Shown in pieces: positions 1-8,574 of a stretch of DNA of 64,000 nt. The stretch is from contig NZ_FNSU01000003.1 in NCBI RefSeq assembly GCF_900105325.1, positions 1,364,001-1,428,000 on the forward strand, in the 5' to 3' direction. The first letter of the stretch is position 1. Each line of letters starts with the position of its first letter. The translations under genes were made by a program, and so were the position numbers. Source of the stretch: Pseudomonas marginalis. GTDB taxonomy: Bacteria > Pseudomonadota > Gammaproteobacteria > Pseudomonadales > Pseudomonadaceae. Below the pieces are notes generated by a model, which was given only the letters and a program-made list of their open reading frames with translations, did no database searches and was not told the origin of the DNA.

Positions 1-597
1 GTCCACCAGGCGGCTGGCGATGGCGGCGACTTCCACCGGTTCTTCGCCGAGCAGGTGGCGGGCGGTGTCGAAGTCGTGGATGGTCATGTCGCGCAGGATG
101 CCACCGGAGTGTTCCAGGTAGTCCCGCGGGGCCAGGCCTGGGTCGCGACTGGTGATGATCACTTGGCGCACTGCGCCGATCTGGCCGGCATCCAGGGCCT
201 GGCGCAGGCGCAGCATGTCGGGGTCGAAACGGCGATTGAAGCCGAGCATCACCTTGCCGCCCTGGCGCTCCACGGCCTGGGCGGCGCTGCGGGCCTTGGC
301 GATATCGAGGTCGATGGGCTTCTCGCAGAGTACCGCCTTGCCCTCGGCGACCGCCGCCAACAGCAGGTCGATATGGGTGTCGGTAGGGGTGCCGATGACC
401 ACGGCGTCGATGTCTTTGCGCGTGAGGACGGCGGCGCAATCGTAGGCCGCCTCGCAGCCCAGTTGGCGGCTGAGGGCATCGACGCCTTCGCGCCAGGGAT
501 CGGCCACCAGCACCAGCGTGGCATTCGGGTGGGCGGCGACATTGGCGGCGTGGATCCTGGCGATGCGCCCGGCACCTAGAACAGCGATACGTAGCAT
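1..597 (-). CDS. Gfo/Idh/MocA family NAD(P)-dependent dehydrogenase (inositol 2-dehydrogenase-like), partial
   Basis: The first 199 codons of a gene that runs off the left edge. The product begins MLRIAVLGAGRIARIHAAN, with a Rossmann GxGxxA dinucleotide loop at residues 8-13. An EKP motif near residue 93 marks the Gfo/Idh/MocA fold, in which the lysine helps catalysis. The N-terminal half closely resembles proteins annotated as myo-inositol 2-dehydrogenase in Pseudomonas, but the C-terminal substrate domain is missing from view, so the substrate is inferred. It lies 35 bp downstream of the LacI regulator on the same strand and is probably co-transcribed with it. The divergent SDR, dioxygenase and sugar-binding protein support a cyclitol or sugar role. 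The ATG at 595-597 is the only start that keeps the complete NAD-binding motif. Confidence 0.85.
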   Translation of the reverse strand, partial: MLRIAVLGAGRIARIHAANVAAHPNATLVLVADPWREGVDALSRQLGCEAAYDCAAVLTRKDIDAVVIGTPTDTHIDLLLAAVAEGKAVLCEKPIDLDIAKARSAAQAVERQGGKVMLGFNRRFDPDMLRLRQALDAGQIGAVRQVIITSRDPGLAPRDYLEHSGGILRDMTIHDFDTARHLLGEEPVEVAAIASRLVD

Positions 598-632
598 GGT
601 TGAACTCCTGATCTTGTTGTTTGGGGGAGTGC

Positions 633-1658
633 TCAGTCCGGCAGGTTGAACGGGGTGACGATCTGCACCTGTGACGGCGCAATCGGGCCGGCCTTCCACA
701 ACCGGTGGTAGTGCAGGATGTGCAGGAACACGTGGCGGGCATCGATCTGCAGGTTGTGGTCGATGATCGCGGCGATTTTTTCGTCCAGCAGCAGTTGGCG
801 GTTTTCTTCGTCGAGGTCGTGGCCGATAAACACCTCCAGCGGGCGACCCAGGGCGGCGAAGGCGTCGACAATCGCACGGTTGCCGCCGCCGACGCTGTAC
901 ACCGCCTTGAGGCCGGGATGCTGTTGCAGCGCCTGGGTGACCCGCTCGAAGGTGCGCGGGTACACGCCATAGCCGCCGCTGACGTCCAGCACCCGCAGGT
1001 GGGGGGCTCGCCCGCGCAGCCAGGCGCGAAAGCCCATCTCGCGCTCCTCCTCGCCACGGAACAACTCGCTGCCGATCACCACCGCCACGTCCTGGGGCAA
1101 CGCCGGCAGCCAGCGCGACATCAGGTAGGCGGCGGTCTGGCCGGCGGTGCGGTTGTCCATGCCGACGTAGCCGATGCGTTCGCTTTGCGGCAGGTCCGTC
1201 ACCAGGGTCACCACCGGGATGCCCGCCGCGATCAGGTGCTTGACGGCCTGGTTCACCGCCGGCTCGTCGGCGGCCTTGAGCACCACGCCCTGGCTGCCGG
1301 TGTCGAGGCAGCGCAGCAACTGATCGTGCATGGCCTGGGGCTCGATTTCTTCGAACAGGTGAAAACGCGGGGCGATGCGAAACGGCGCCAGGCTGGCCAG
1401 TTGCGCGGTGATCGCCGCCTGCACCGCGGCGCTGAAACGCTGAGGGGTGTGCATGATCACGTCGACATGGAAGGTGCGCCCTACCGCCAGGCCGTTTTTC
1501 TCCTGGGATTCCAGTTCATCCAGCGCCTGCTCGATACGTCGGCGAGTCTGGCCGTGCACGCTGCCGCGCTGATGCAGCACGCGGTCGACCGTGGCCTTGC
1601 TCACGCCCGCCTGGGTCGCGAGTTGCTTGATGGAGAAGTGTTTGGCGCGTTCGAGCAT
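633..1658 (-). CDS. LacI family transcriptional regulator
   Basis: A 341-residue one-component regulator. Residues 8-30 form a LacI-type helix-turn-helix (IKQLATQAGVSKATVDRVLH), followed by the hinge and a periplasmic-binding-protein-like sensor domain that would bind a sugar or cyclitol. Length is typical of the family. It sits between the Gfo/Idh/MocA gene (same strand, downstream) and the divergent SDR-dioxygenase-binding-protein operon, and most likely represses both. Part of an imperfect operator may be the inverted repeat at 1700-1727 in the divergent intergenic region. The true inducer is unknown. Confidence 0.9.
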   Translation of the reverse strand: MLERAKHFSIKQLATQAGVSKATVDRVLHQRGSVHGQTRRRIEQALDELESQEKNGLAVGRTFHVDVIMHTPQRFSAAVQAAITAQLASLAPFRIAPRFHLFEEIEPQAMHDQLLRCLDTGSQGVVLKAADEPAVNQAVKHLIAAGIPVVTLVTDLPQSERIGYVGMDNRTAGQTAAYLMSRWLPALPQDVAVVIGSELFRGEEEREMGFRAWLRGRAPHLRVLDVSGGYGVYPRTFERVTQALQQHPGLKAVYSVGGGNRAIVDAFAALGRPLEVFIGHDLDEENRQLLLDEKIAAIIDHNLQIDARHVFLHILHYHRLWKAGPIAPSQVQIVTPFNLPD

Positions 1659-1699
1659 GGGTTTCGCCTGAGGTGTTTATGAGGTCTTTTTTAGGTATT

Positions 1700-1727
1700 A
1701 CTGAGGTTTTGCAATGCTAGTCTCAGT
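1700..1727. promoter_or_regulatory. Inverted repeat in the LacI/SDR divergent promoter region
   Basis: ACTGAG at 1700-1705 and CTCAGT at 1722-1727 form a perfect inverted repeat with a 16-nt spacer. It lies midway between the divergent LacI and SDR start codons. The spacing is longer than in most LacI-family operators, so assignment to the LacI protein is inference. Confidence 0.35.
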
Positions 1728-1780
1728 TTTGTCCGGCGTCGAGCCGGGCAATCAAAACAACAACAATCCAGGAGAACCCC

Positions 1781-2623
1781 ATGCCTCAAGCCGACCTCGC
1801 CAGTACGTTCAACGGCCAATATTTTGTCGTCACCGGCAGCACCCAGGGCCTGGGCGCCGCCGTGGCCCACACCCTGGCGCGACGCGGCGCCGCCGGGCTG
1901 ATCATTTGCGGGCGGCGCCGCGCCCAGGGCGAAGAACAGGTGCGGCAGTTGGCGCAGCTGGATTGCCAGGCGTTTTTTGTCGAGGCCGACCTTGAACAGG
2001 TCGAGGATCGCCGCGCGATCATCGAGGCCGCGCGCACCCACTTCGGCACCCTGCATGGCCTGGTGAACTGCGCCGGGATGTCGGACCGCGGCACCATTGT
2101 CGACACCTCGCCGCAGCTGTTCGATCGGCTGATGGCGGTGAATGTGCGGGCGCCGTTTTTCCTGATGCAGGACGCGTTGAAATTGATGATCAGCCAGGGC
2201 GTGGAAGGCGCCGTGGTAAACATCCAGAGCATCACCGGGCATGGTGGTCAATCGTTCCTTTGCGCGTATGCGGCGTCCAAAGGTGCGCTGGCGATCCTGA
2301 CCAGGAACGTGGCGTTCAGTGCGCTGCGCAACCGGATCCGCGTCAACGGCCTGAACATCGGCTGGATGGACACGCCCCATGAGGATCAGATCCAGCGCCA
2401 GTACCACGGCGCCCAGGACGGTTGGCTGGCTGAGGCGGAACGCGCGCAGCCGTTCGGCCGCCTGCTCAAGCCCGAAGAGGTGGCGCAAAGCGTGGCGTTC
2501 CTGCTGTCGCGCGAGTCGGGGATGATGACCGGCGCGGTGATCGACCTGGAGCAAGGCGTGGTCGGCTGCACCGACAGCGGCAGCCCGCAGCCCTTCAATG
2601 CCCTGAGCCTGGGAGGTGAGTAA
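1781..2623 (+). CDS. SDR family oxidoreductase
   Basis: A 280-residue short-chain dehydrogenase/reductase. It shows the cofactor loop TGSTQGLG (residues ~19-26), the NCAG structural motif, and the catalytic Ser followed by YAASK. Such enzymes interconvert alcohols and ketones with NAD(P)H. The start is preceded by AGGAG at the right distance. Its stop overlaps the ATG of the dioxygenase gene (TAATG), so translation is coupled. Operon context (dioxygenase, sugar-binding protein, LacI, Gfo/Idh/MocA) suggests oxidation or reduction of a cyclic polyol. The exact substrate cannot be read from sequence. Confidence 0.88.
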   Translation: MPQADLASTFNGQYFVVTGSTQGLGAAVAHTLARRGAAGLIICGRRRAQGEEQVRQLAQLDCQAFFVEADLEQVEDRRAIIEAARTHFGTLHGLVNCAGMSDRGTIVDTSPQLFDRLMAVNVRAPFFLMQDALKLMISQGVEGAVVNIQSITGHGGQSFLCAYAASKGALAILTRNVAFSALRNRIRVNGLNIGWMDTPHEDQIQRQYHGAQDGWLAEAERAQPFGRLLKPEEVAQSVAFLLSRESGMMTGAVIDLEQGVVGCTDSGSPQPFNALSLGGE

Positions 2624-3756
2624 TGTCGGCATTTGTGACACTGCAGGATGTACGCATTGAGGATTTCAAGCGGATTTGCGCGCAACAGGCGCGTGCCGAG
2701 GACTATCCCCTGGCTGCGGAAGTGCTCGGCAACGTGCCGGTCTATCAGGCCTGCACCTTGCGCAACAGCGACCGCCACACGGTGATGAATGAACTGCACC
2801 GTTTGTTTCGCGATGGACCGGGCGTGATGGTGGTGCGCCGCGCCTATGAGGACCTGGAAGTGGTGGATCGCCACAGCCAGGTGTTCGAGGCGATCTTTGC
2901 CCAGGAGGCCGCCCAAGGCGTGGCCGCCGACCATTTTGCCAAGGCCGGCAGTAACGGGCGTATCTGGAATTCATTGCAGAAGGCCGCGCTACAGTCGCCG
3001 CAATCCTTTGTGGAGTATTACGCCAACCCGCTGCTGGGGCTGATCGCCGAGGCATGGCTGGGCCCGAGCTATCAGGTAACGGCGCAAGTGAACGTGGTGC
3101 ACCCCGGCGGCCAGGCGCAACAGCCGCACCGCGACTATCACCTGGGCTTCCAGACCACCGAGGTGGTGGAGCGCTTTCCCCTGCCCTTGCATGTGCTGTC
3201 CCAGTACCTGACGTTGCAGGGCGCAGTGGCCCACTCGGCGATGCCGCTGGAAAGCGGCCCCACCCAGTTGCTGCCGTTTTCCCAGCAATACGCCCTGGGT
3301 TACCTGGCCTGGCGGCGCCCCGAATTTATCGAGCACTTCCAGCAGCACGCCGTGCAACTGGCGCTGGACAAGGGCGACCTGCTGTTTTTCAACCCGGCGC
3401 TGTTCCACGCCGCCGGCACCAACCGCACGGCCGGCCACCAGCGCATGGCCAACCTGCTGCAAATCTCCTCGGCCTTCGGCAAGCCCATGGAAGCCCTCGA
3501 CCGCGACCGCATGATGCTGGCGGTGTACCCGGTCCTGCTGGCCAACACGGCCCTGGATGCCCAGGCGATTGCAGCGGTGGTGGCCTGCACCGCCGACGGC
3601 TATGCCTTCCCCACCAACCTCGACACCGACCCACCCTTGCAGGGCCTGGCCCCGCAAACCGGGCAGCAACTCATGCTGCAGGCCCTCGACGAACGCTGGG
3701 CGTATGAGGACTTCGCCGCGGCCGTGGCGCAACTGCGGGCCAAGCGCCAGGCGTGA
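2623..3756 (+). CDS. Phytanoyl-CoA dioxygenase (PhyH) family protein
   Basis: A 377-residue non-haem Fe(II)/2-oxoglutarate-dependent oxygenase. The iron-binding HxD is seen in PHRDYHLG (~residue 169), and the distal His in LFHAAGTNRT (~residue 260), followed by the 2-oxoglutarate arginine region (HQRM). It follows the SDR with a 1-bp TAATG overlap and precedes a sugar-binding protein by 35 bp. PhyH enzymes hydroxylate or oxidatively demethylate small molecules. In a polyol cluster, O-demethylation or ring hydroxylation would fit, but this is inference. The family call is firm and the substrate unknown. Confidence 0.85.
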   Translation: MSAFVTLQDVRIEDFKRICAQQARAEDYPLAAEVLGNVPVYQACTLRNSDRHTVMNELHRLFRDGPGVMVVRRAYEDLEVVDRHSQVFEAIFAQEAAQGVAADHFAKAGSNGRIWNSLQKAALQSPQSFVEYYANPLLGLIAEAWLGPSYQVTAQVNVVHPGGQAQQPHRDYHLGFQTTEVVERFPLPLHVLSQYLTLQGAVAHSAMPLESGPTQLLPFSQQYALGYLAWRRPEFIEHFQQHAVQLALDKGDLLFFNPALFHAAGTNRTAGHQRMANLLQISSAFGKPMEALDRDRMMLAVYPVLLANTALDAQAIAAVVACTADGYAFPTNLDTDPPLQGLAPQTGQQLMLQALDERWAYEDFAAAVAQLRAKRQA

Positions 3757-3791
3757 TGTTTTAACAACAACAAAAACAACGGAGCACAACC

Positions 3792-4715
3792 ATGAAGAAG
3801 CAACTCCTTGCGGCACTCTTGACCCTCGCCATCACCCCCTGGGCGCTGGCCGATATACGGATCGGCGTGAGCATCGCCCAGGTCGACGACGTATTTCTCG
3901 CGCAAATGCGTGACTACATGGCCGCCCACGCCCGGGAACTGCCCGGCGTGACCCTGCAATTCGAAGACGCCCAGGGGGACGTGGTGCGCCAGCTTAACCA
4001 GGTGCAGAACTTCACCGCCCAGGGCATGGACGCAATTATCGTCAACGCCGTAGACACCGCCGCCACCCAGAAAATGACGGTCAATGCCCAACAGGCCAGG
4101 ATCCCGCTGGTGTACGTCAACCGCCGCCCCGAGTTCAAGGAAGTACCGCCAGGGGTTGGCTATGTCGGCTCGGATGAGATCAAGGCCGGTGAAATCCAGA
4201 TGCGCTACCTGGCCGAGAAAATGGGCGGCAAAGGCAACCTGGCGATCATGCTCGGGCTGCTGTCCAACAACGCCACCCACAACCGTACGCTGGGGGTCAA
4301 GAACGTGCTCAAGGACTATCCAGGTATAAAGATCGTCGAGGAGCAGAGTGCCGAATGGCAGCGCAGCAAGGCAATTGACCTGATGAACAACTGGATCGTG
4401 TCCGGGCGCAAAATCGACGCCGTGGCGGCGAATGCCGATGAAATGGCGATTGGCGCGGCCATGGCGATCAGCCAGGCCGGCATGCAGCCCGGCAAGGATA
4501 TTCTGGTGGCCGGCAGCGATGGCGGCGCGGCCGGTTTGGACGCAGTGAAGAAAGGCCAGTTGCTGGTGACGGCGTATCAGGACAACAAGGGGCAGGCCGT
4601 GGGCTCCATTGACCTGGCGGTGAAGATGGTCAAGAAACAGCCGTATGACGCCGAGCTGACCATTCCTTATCAGCAGATCACCAAGGACAACTACCAGGCA
4701 TTCCTCAACCCATAA
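3792..4715 (+). CDS. Sugar/cyclitol ABC transporter periplasmic substrate-binding protein
   Basis: A 307-residue periplasmic binding protein of the RbsB/IbpA type. A signal peptide (MKKQLLAALL through WALA) is followed by mature IRIGVSIAQVDD. Typical segments include NAVDTAA and VYVNRRPEF near the sugar-binding cleft. It ends an operon with the SDR and PhyH genes and has an in-phase ATG after GGAG. No ATPase or permease gene is adjacent inside the window. These may lie to the left, beyond the truncated dehydrogenase, or the protein may serve a transporter elsewhere. Inositol-like ligands are a reasonable guess from the neighbouring dehydrogenase. Confidence 0.88.
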   Translation: MKKQLLAALLTLAITPWALADIRIGVSIAQVDDVFLAQMRDYMAAHARELPGVTLQFEDAQGDVVRQLNQVQNFTAQGMDAIIVNAVDTAATQKMTVNAQQARIPLVYVNRRPEFKEVPPGVGYVGSDEIKAGEIQMRYLAEKMGGKGNLAIMLGLLSNNATHNRTLGVKNVLKDYPGIKIVEEQSAEWQRSKAIDLMNNWIVSGRKIDAVAANADEMAIGAAMAISQAGMQPGKDILVAGSDGGAAGLDAVKKGQLLVTAYQDNKGQAVGSIDLAVKMVKKQPYDAELTIPYQQITKDNYQAFLNP

Positions 4716-4723
4716 ACTTCATC

Positions 4724-4752
4724 GTGGCGAGGGGGCTTGCTCCCTCGCCACA
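4724..4752. terminator. REP-like hairpin between convergent genes
   Basis: GTGGCGAGGGGG, loop CTTGC, then TCCCTCGCCAC form a strong hairpin between two convergent genes. It resembles a single REP sequence and could end transcription from both sides. There is no clear U-run. Confidence 0.5.
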
Positions 4753-4762
4753 AGTAGACCCG

Positions 4763-5083
4763 TCAGTCCTGACGCTCTGCGCGTCGCACAACCCCATTGA
4801 TGACGATATACAGCAACGGCCCCACCGACACGAACACCGCCGTCAGCAAGAAGTACGGCAGCACCGACGCCAGCGACCGCCCCCGCGCCCGTGCATCCCG
4901 GTACATCCACACACAGGCCAGTACGGCCATCAGGTACAGGTCGATGACGACCTGCGCGGTGTCCGGGCGCGATATCAACTCTCGTCCGAAGGCCAGCAAC
5001 GATTGCTCGGCCGTGAGCAGCGTGAACAGGGTGTACAGCGAAAAACCCAGCAGAGCGGCGAGGGCCAGATAAGGTTTGTGCAT
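4763..5083 (-). CDS. DUF2834-like small membrane protein
   Basis: A 106-residue protein with three or four hydrophobic stretches (YLALAALLGFSLYTLFTLLT, VVIDLYLMAVLACVWMY, and a C-terminal LPYFLLTAVFVSVGPLLYIV). The WMYRDARARG turn is characteristic of DUF2834 proteins. Function is unknown; it should sit in the inner membrane. I chose the ATG at 5081-5083 because AAGGAA lies just upstream, although the frame is open further 5'. It is divergent from the XRE regulator at 5166, which may control it through the palindrome at 5140-5156. Confidence 0.7.
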   Translation of the reverse strand: MHKPYLALAALLGFSLYTLFTLLTAEQSLLAFGRELISRPDTAQVVIDLYLMAVLACVWMYRDARARGRSLASVLPYFLLTAVFVSVGPLLYIVINGVVRRAERQD

Positions 5084-5139
5084 GGTCTGTTCCTTGACGT
5101 GATCGAAGCCCACCCTAGTGATAAGGTTGCCCCCTCGCA

Positions 5140-5156
5140 ATGACCTCGGAGGTCAT
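5140..5156. promoter_or_regulatory. Perfect 17-bp palindrome, candidate XRE operator
   Basis: ATGACCTC-G-GAGGTCAT is a perfect palindrome ending 9 bp before the XRE start codon, in the divergent region shared with the DUF2834 gene. Position and symmetry suit a dimeric helix-turn-helix repressor that controls its own gene. Assignment to the adjacent regulator is inference. Confidence 0.55.
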
Positions 5157-5165
5157 AGTCACGCC

Positions 5166-5951
5166 ATGGATAACCCCGCTACTGCCGGCGAACATCTGCG
5201 CCAGCTACGCCGACAGGCTGGTCTGAGCCAACTTGACCTGGCCCTGATCACCGGCGTGTCCCAGCGCCACCTCAGTTGCCTCGAAACCGGCCGCGCCAAG
5301 CCGAGCCCAGGTACGTTGCATCACCTGCTCAGCGCACTGGAAACACCGCTGGAGCAGTGCAACCGCGTATTCCTCGCCGCCGGCTTCGCGCCACGCTATA
5401 CCGCTACCCCGCTCGCCTCCCCGGCCATGGCCGCAATTCGCGAGGCGGTCAGCCATGTCCTGCACGCCAACAACCCGGCCCCGGCGATCCTGCTGGGCAG
5501 CCACTGGGAAGTGCTGGCGGCGAATGCGAGTACCGGCGCGCTGTTGGAACTGGTGGGGGTCACGCCGCCGCTGGAAGGCCTGAACCTGCTGACCACCCTG
5601 CTGCAACCCGGCGGCCTGGGCGACCACCTGGTCAACGCCGAAGAAATCCGCACCCTGGCCTGGCAACGGGCAAGCCGCGAGGCGCTGGACAACCCTGTGC
5701 TGGCCGCTCTACTGGAGAGCCTGCCCGCCCCCGCCCACACCACGCCGCCGCCTGAAATGCCGCCGCTGGTGTTGACCCGCGTGCATACCAGCCAGGGCGA
5801 GCTGAGCTTTCTGTCCACCTTCACCACCTTCGGCATGCCCCAGGACATCACCCTCGCCTCCCTGCGTATCGAACATCTGATTCCCGCAGACGACGCCACC
5901 TGGCAGGTGATGCGTGCCGCCCAAGGGGAAAATGCCGCACTGGTTTTGTGA
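5166..5951 (+). CDS. XRE family regulator with MmyB-like ligand-binding domain
   Basis: A 261-residue regulator. Residues ~8-60 are an XRE/Cro helix-turn-helix (LRQLRRQAGLSQLDLALI, then GVSQRHLSCLETGRAKPS). The C-terminal ~170 residues (from AIREAVSHVLHANNPAPAILLGSHWEVLAANA) match the MmyB-like, PAS-fold ligand-binding domain. Such regulators usually act on a neighbouring divergent gene. The ATG at 5166 is chosen over upstream in-frame codons because the domain begins immediately after it. The ligand is unknown. The amidase 56 bp downstream could be in the same transcript. Confidence 0.85.
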   Translation: MDNPATAGEHLRQLRRQAGLSQLDLALITGVSQRHLSCLETGRAKPSPGTLHHLLSALETPLEQCNRVFLAAGFAPRYTATPLASPAMAAIREAVSHVLHANNPAPAILLGSHWEVLAANASTGALLELVGVTPPLEGLNLLTTLLQPGGLGDHLVNAEEIRTLAWQRASREALDNPVLAALLESLPAPAHTTPPPEMPPLVLTRVHTSQGELSFLSTFTTFGMPQDITLASLRIEHLIPADDATWQVMRAAQGENAALVL

Positions 5952-6007
5952 AATATCTGTACGTAGACTGCCGCCATACCTCAACTTAAGGCGGCGAAGA
6001 AAACGTC

Positions 6008-7714
6008 ATGCAAGTTACCGAAGTCTCCATTGCCCAATTGCGCGCGGCGCTCGAATCCGGCCAGACCACAGCCGTTGAACTGGTGCAGGCTTACCTCGCA
6101 CGGATCGATGCCTACGACGGCCCGCAGACCGCTACCGCCCTCAACGCCGTCATCGTGCGTAACCCCGAAGCCCTCAAGGAAGCCCAAGCCTCCGATGCAC
6201 GTCGGGCCAAGGGCGAAACCCTGGGGCCACTGGATGGCATTCCCTACACCGCCAAGGACAGCTACCTGGTCAAAGGGCTGACGGCCGCCTCGGGCAGCCC
6301 GGCCTTTGCCAGCCTTGTCGCCCAGCGCGATGCGTTCACCATCGAGCGCCTGCGCGCCGGTGGCGCCATCTGCCTGGGCAAGACCAACATGCCGCCGATG
6401 GCCAATGGCGGCATGCAGCGCGGCGTGTATGGCCGCGCGGAAAGCCCGTATAACGCCGACTACCTCACCGCGCCGTTCGCCTCCGGTTCGTCCAACGGTG
6501 CCGGCACCGCCACCGCCGCCAGCTTTGCCGCCTTCGGCCTGGCGGAAGAAACCTGGTCCAGCGGCCGTGGCCCGGCGTCCAACAATGGCCTGTGCGCCTA
6601 CACCCCGTCCCGTGGGGTGATTTCGGTGCGCGGCAACTGGCCGTTGACCCCGACCATGGACGTGGTGGTGCCCTACGCCCGCACCATGGCCGACCTGCTG
6701 GAAGTGCTCGACGTGATAGTGGCTGAAGACCCGCACACCCGTGGCGACCTGTGGCGCCTGCAGCCGTGGGTGCCGATCCCCAGCGTCGCCTCGGTACGCC
6801 CGGCGTCTTACCCTGAATTGGCGGCGACGGCCGAATCCCTGGCCGGCAAACGCTTCGGCGTGCCGCGCATGTACATCAACGCCGACCCCGAGGCCGGCAC
6901 CAGCGAAAAGCCCGGCATCGGCGGCCCCACCGGGCAGAAGATCAACACCCGTGCCAGCGTGATCGACCTCTGGAAAGACGCACGCCAGGCGCTGGAAGCC
7001 GCCGGTGCCGAAGTCATCGAGGTCGACTTCCCACTGGTGTCCAACTGCGAAGGCGACCGTCCAGGCGCGCCGACCGTGTTTAATCGTGGCCTGGTGTCCC
7101 GGGAATTCCTGCACGATGAACTGTGGGAACTGTCGGCCTGGGCCTTCGATGATTTCCTGCGCGCCAACAACGACCCGGCCCTGAACCGCCTGGCCGATGT
7201 GGACGGGCCGAAAATCTTCCCCCACGACCCTGGCACCTTGCCCAACCGTGAAGACGACCTCGCAGCCGGCATGGACGAGTACGTGCGCATGGCCGAGCGT
7301 GGCATCACCCCGTGGAACGAGATTAGCACCGTCCCCGATGGCCTGCGCGGCCTGGAGCAAACCCGGCGGATCGACCTGGAAGACTGGATGGATAAGCTCG
7401 GCCTCGACGCTGTGCTGTTCCCCACCGTGGCCGATGTAGGCCCTGCGGATGCCGATGTGAACGAAGCCAGTGCGGACATTGCCTGGAGCAACGGTGTGTG
7501 GGTGGCCAACGGCAACCTCGCCATCCGCCACCTGGGCGTGCCTACCGTTACCGTGCCCATGGGCGTGATGGCGGACATCGGCATGCCGGTCGGGCTGACC
7601 TTTGCCGGGCGCGCCTACGATGATTCGGCATTGCTGCGGTTTGCGGCGGCGTATGAAGCCACCGGCAGCAAACGCCTGATCCCGCCGCGCACGCCGCCGC
7701 TGGCGACAAACTAA
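6008..7714 (+). CDS. Amidase signature family protein
   Basis: A 568-residue amidase-signature hydrolase that would cleave C-N bonds of amides by a Lys-cisSer-Ser triad. The Lys is in YTAKDSYLV (~residue 82) and the cis-Ser in GSSNGAG (~residue 162). The nucleophilic Ser aligns with the second Ser of WSSGRGPA, where most relatives read GTDTGGSxRxPA. The long C-terminal part continues the fold (LDAVLFPTVADVGPAD). The cytoplasmic location follows from the lack of a signal peptide. The changed strand before the nucleophile suggests an unusual substrate pocket. It follows the XRE regulator on the same strand. Confidence 0.85.
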   Translation: MQVTEVSIAQLRAALESGQTTAVELVQAYLARIDAYDGPQTATALNAVIVRNPEALKEAQASDARRAKGETLGPLDGIPYTAKDSYLVKGLTAASGSPAFASLVAQRDAFTIERLRAGGAICLGKTNMPPMANGGMQRGVYGRAESPYNADYLTAPFASGSSNGAGTATAASFAAFGLAEETWSSGRGPASNNGLCAYTPSRGVISVRGNWPLTPTMDVVVPYARTMADLLEVLDVIVAEDPHTRGDLWRLQPWVPIPSVASVRPASYPELAATAESLAGKRFGVPRMYINADPEAGTSEKPGIGGPTGQKINTRASVIDLWKDARQALEAAGAEVIEVDFPLVSNCEGDRPGAPTVFNRGLVSREFLHDELWELSAWAFDDFLRANNDPALNRLADVDGPKIFPHDPGTLPNREDDLAAGMDEYVRMAERGITPWNEISTVPDGLRGLEQTRRIDLEDWMDKLGLDAVLFPTVADVGPADADVNEASADIAWSNGVWVANGNLAIRHLGVPTVTVPMGVMADIGMPVGLTFAGRAYDDSALLRFAAAYEATGSKRLIPPRTPPLATN

Positions 7715-7723
7715 CTGCTTCAC

Positions 7724-8554
7724 TGTGGGAGGGGGCTTGCTCCCGATGAGGGCGTGTCAGTTGATGCATCTGTGGCTGACCCACTGCCATCGGGAGCAAG
7801 CCCCCTCCCACATTTGGATCTGCATATATCAGGTAGATCTCGGTCTGCTTTTACTCTGGCTTTTGCAGTCTTCGAGCCGACCGGAGTTGTCACTGGTGTA
7901 CTCGGTTAAGTGTGGGGGCTTGCTCCCGATGAGGGAGTGTCAGTTGATGCATCTGTGGCTGACCCACTGCCATCGGGAGCAAGCCCCCTCCCACATTTGG
8001 AACTGCATATATCAGGTAGATCTCGGTCTGCTTTTGCTCTGGCTTTTTCGGCCTTGGAGCTAACTGGAGTTGGGCTGGTGTACTCGGTAAAAAATGTGGG
8101 AGGGGGCTTGCTCCCGATGAGGGCGTGTCAGTTGATGCATCTGTGGCTGAACTACTGCCATCGGGAGCAAGCCCCCTCCCACATTTGGATCTGCATATAT
8201 CAGGTAGATCTCGGTCTGCTTTTACTCTGGCTTTTGCAGTCTTCGAGCCGACCGGAGTTGTCACTGGTGTACTCGGTTAAGTGTGGGGGCTTGCTCCCGA
8301 TGAGGGAGTGTCAGTTGATGCATCTGTGGCTGAACTACTGCCATCGGGAGCAAGCCCCCTCCCACATTTGGAACTGCATATATCAGGTAGATCTCGGTCT
8401 GCTTTTGCTCTGGCTTTTTCGGCCTTGGAGCCAATTGGAGTTGGGGCTGGTGTACTCGGTAAAAAATGTGGGAGGGGGCTTGCTCCCGATGAGGGCGTGT
8501 CAGTTGATGCATCGGTGGCTGACCCACTGCAATCGGGAGCAAGCCCCCTCCCAC
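7724..8554. repeat. Tandem array of five REP palindromes in alternating A/B units
   Basis: Five palindromes of the TGTGGGAGGGGGCTTGCTCCCGAT type lie at 7724-7812, 7911-7995, 8095-8183, 8282-8366 and 8467-8554. Each is a REPIN: a left arm, a ~40-bp middle with CAGTTGATGCATC, then the inverted arm. They are joined by ~95-bp AT-richer linkers of two kinds. Units A (187 bp) and B (184-185 bp) alternate as A-B-A-B-A. The two A-B dimers (7724-8094 and 8095-8466) are almost identical, which points to recent tandem duplication of a ~371-bp block. No gene is expected here, although the repeat yields spurious open frames. Confidence 0.92.
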
Positions 8555-8574
8555 CGTTCTGAGCGCATTTCAAG

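Noticed and set aside
5970..5995. GCCGCC...GGCGGC repeat before the amidase as an operator or terminator
   Set aside because: Only six base pairs with a long loop and no U-run; too weak to claim.
5981..7723. 580-codon open frame antisense to the amidase
   Set aside because: Composition is typical of antisense frames in GC-rich genes (rich in His, Gly, Arg, Val), with no motif.
7724..8554. CRISPR-like regular spacing
   Set aside because: Units are ~185 bp, palindromic and joined by conserved linkers, without unique spacers or cas genes.
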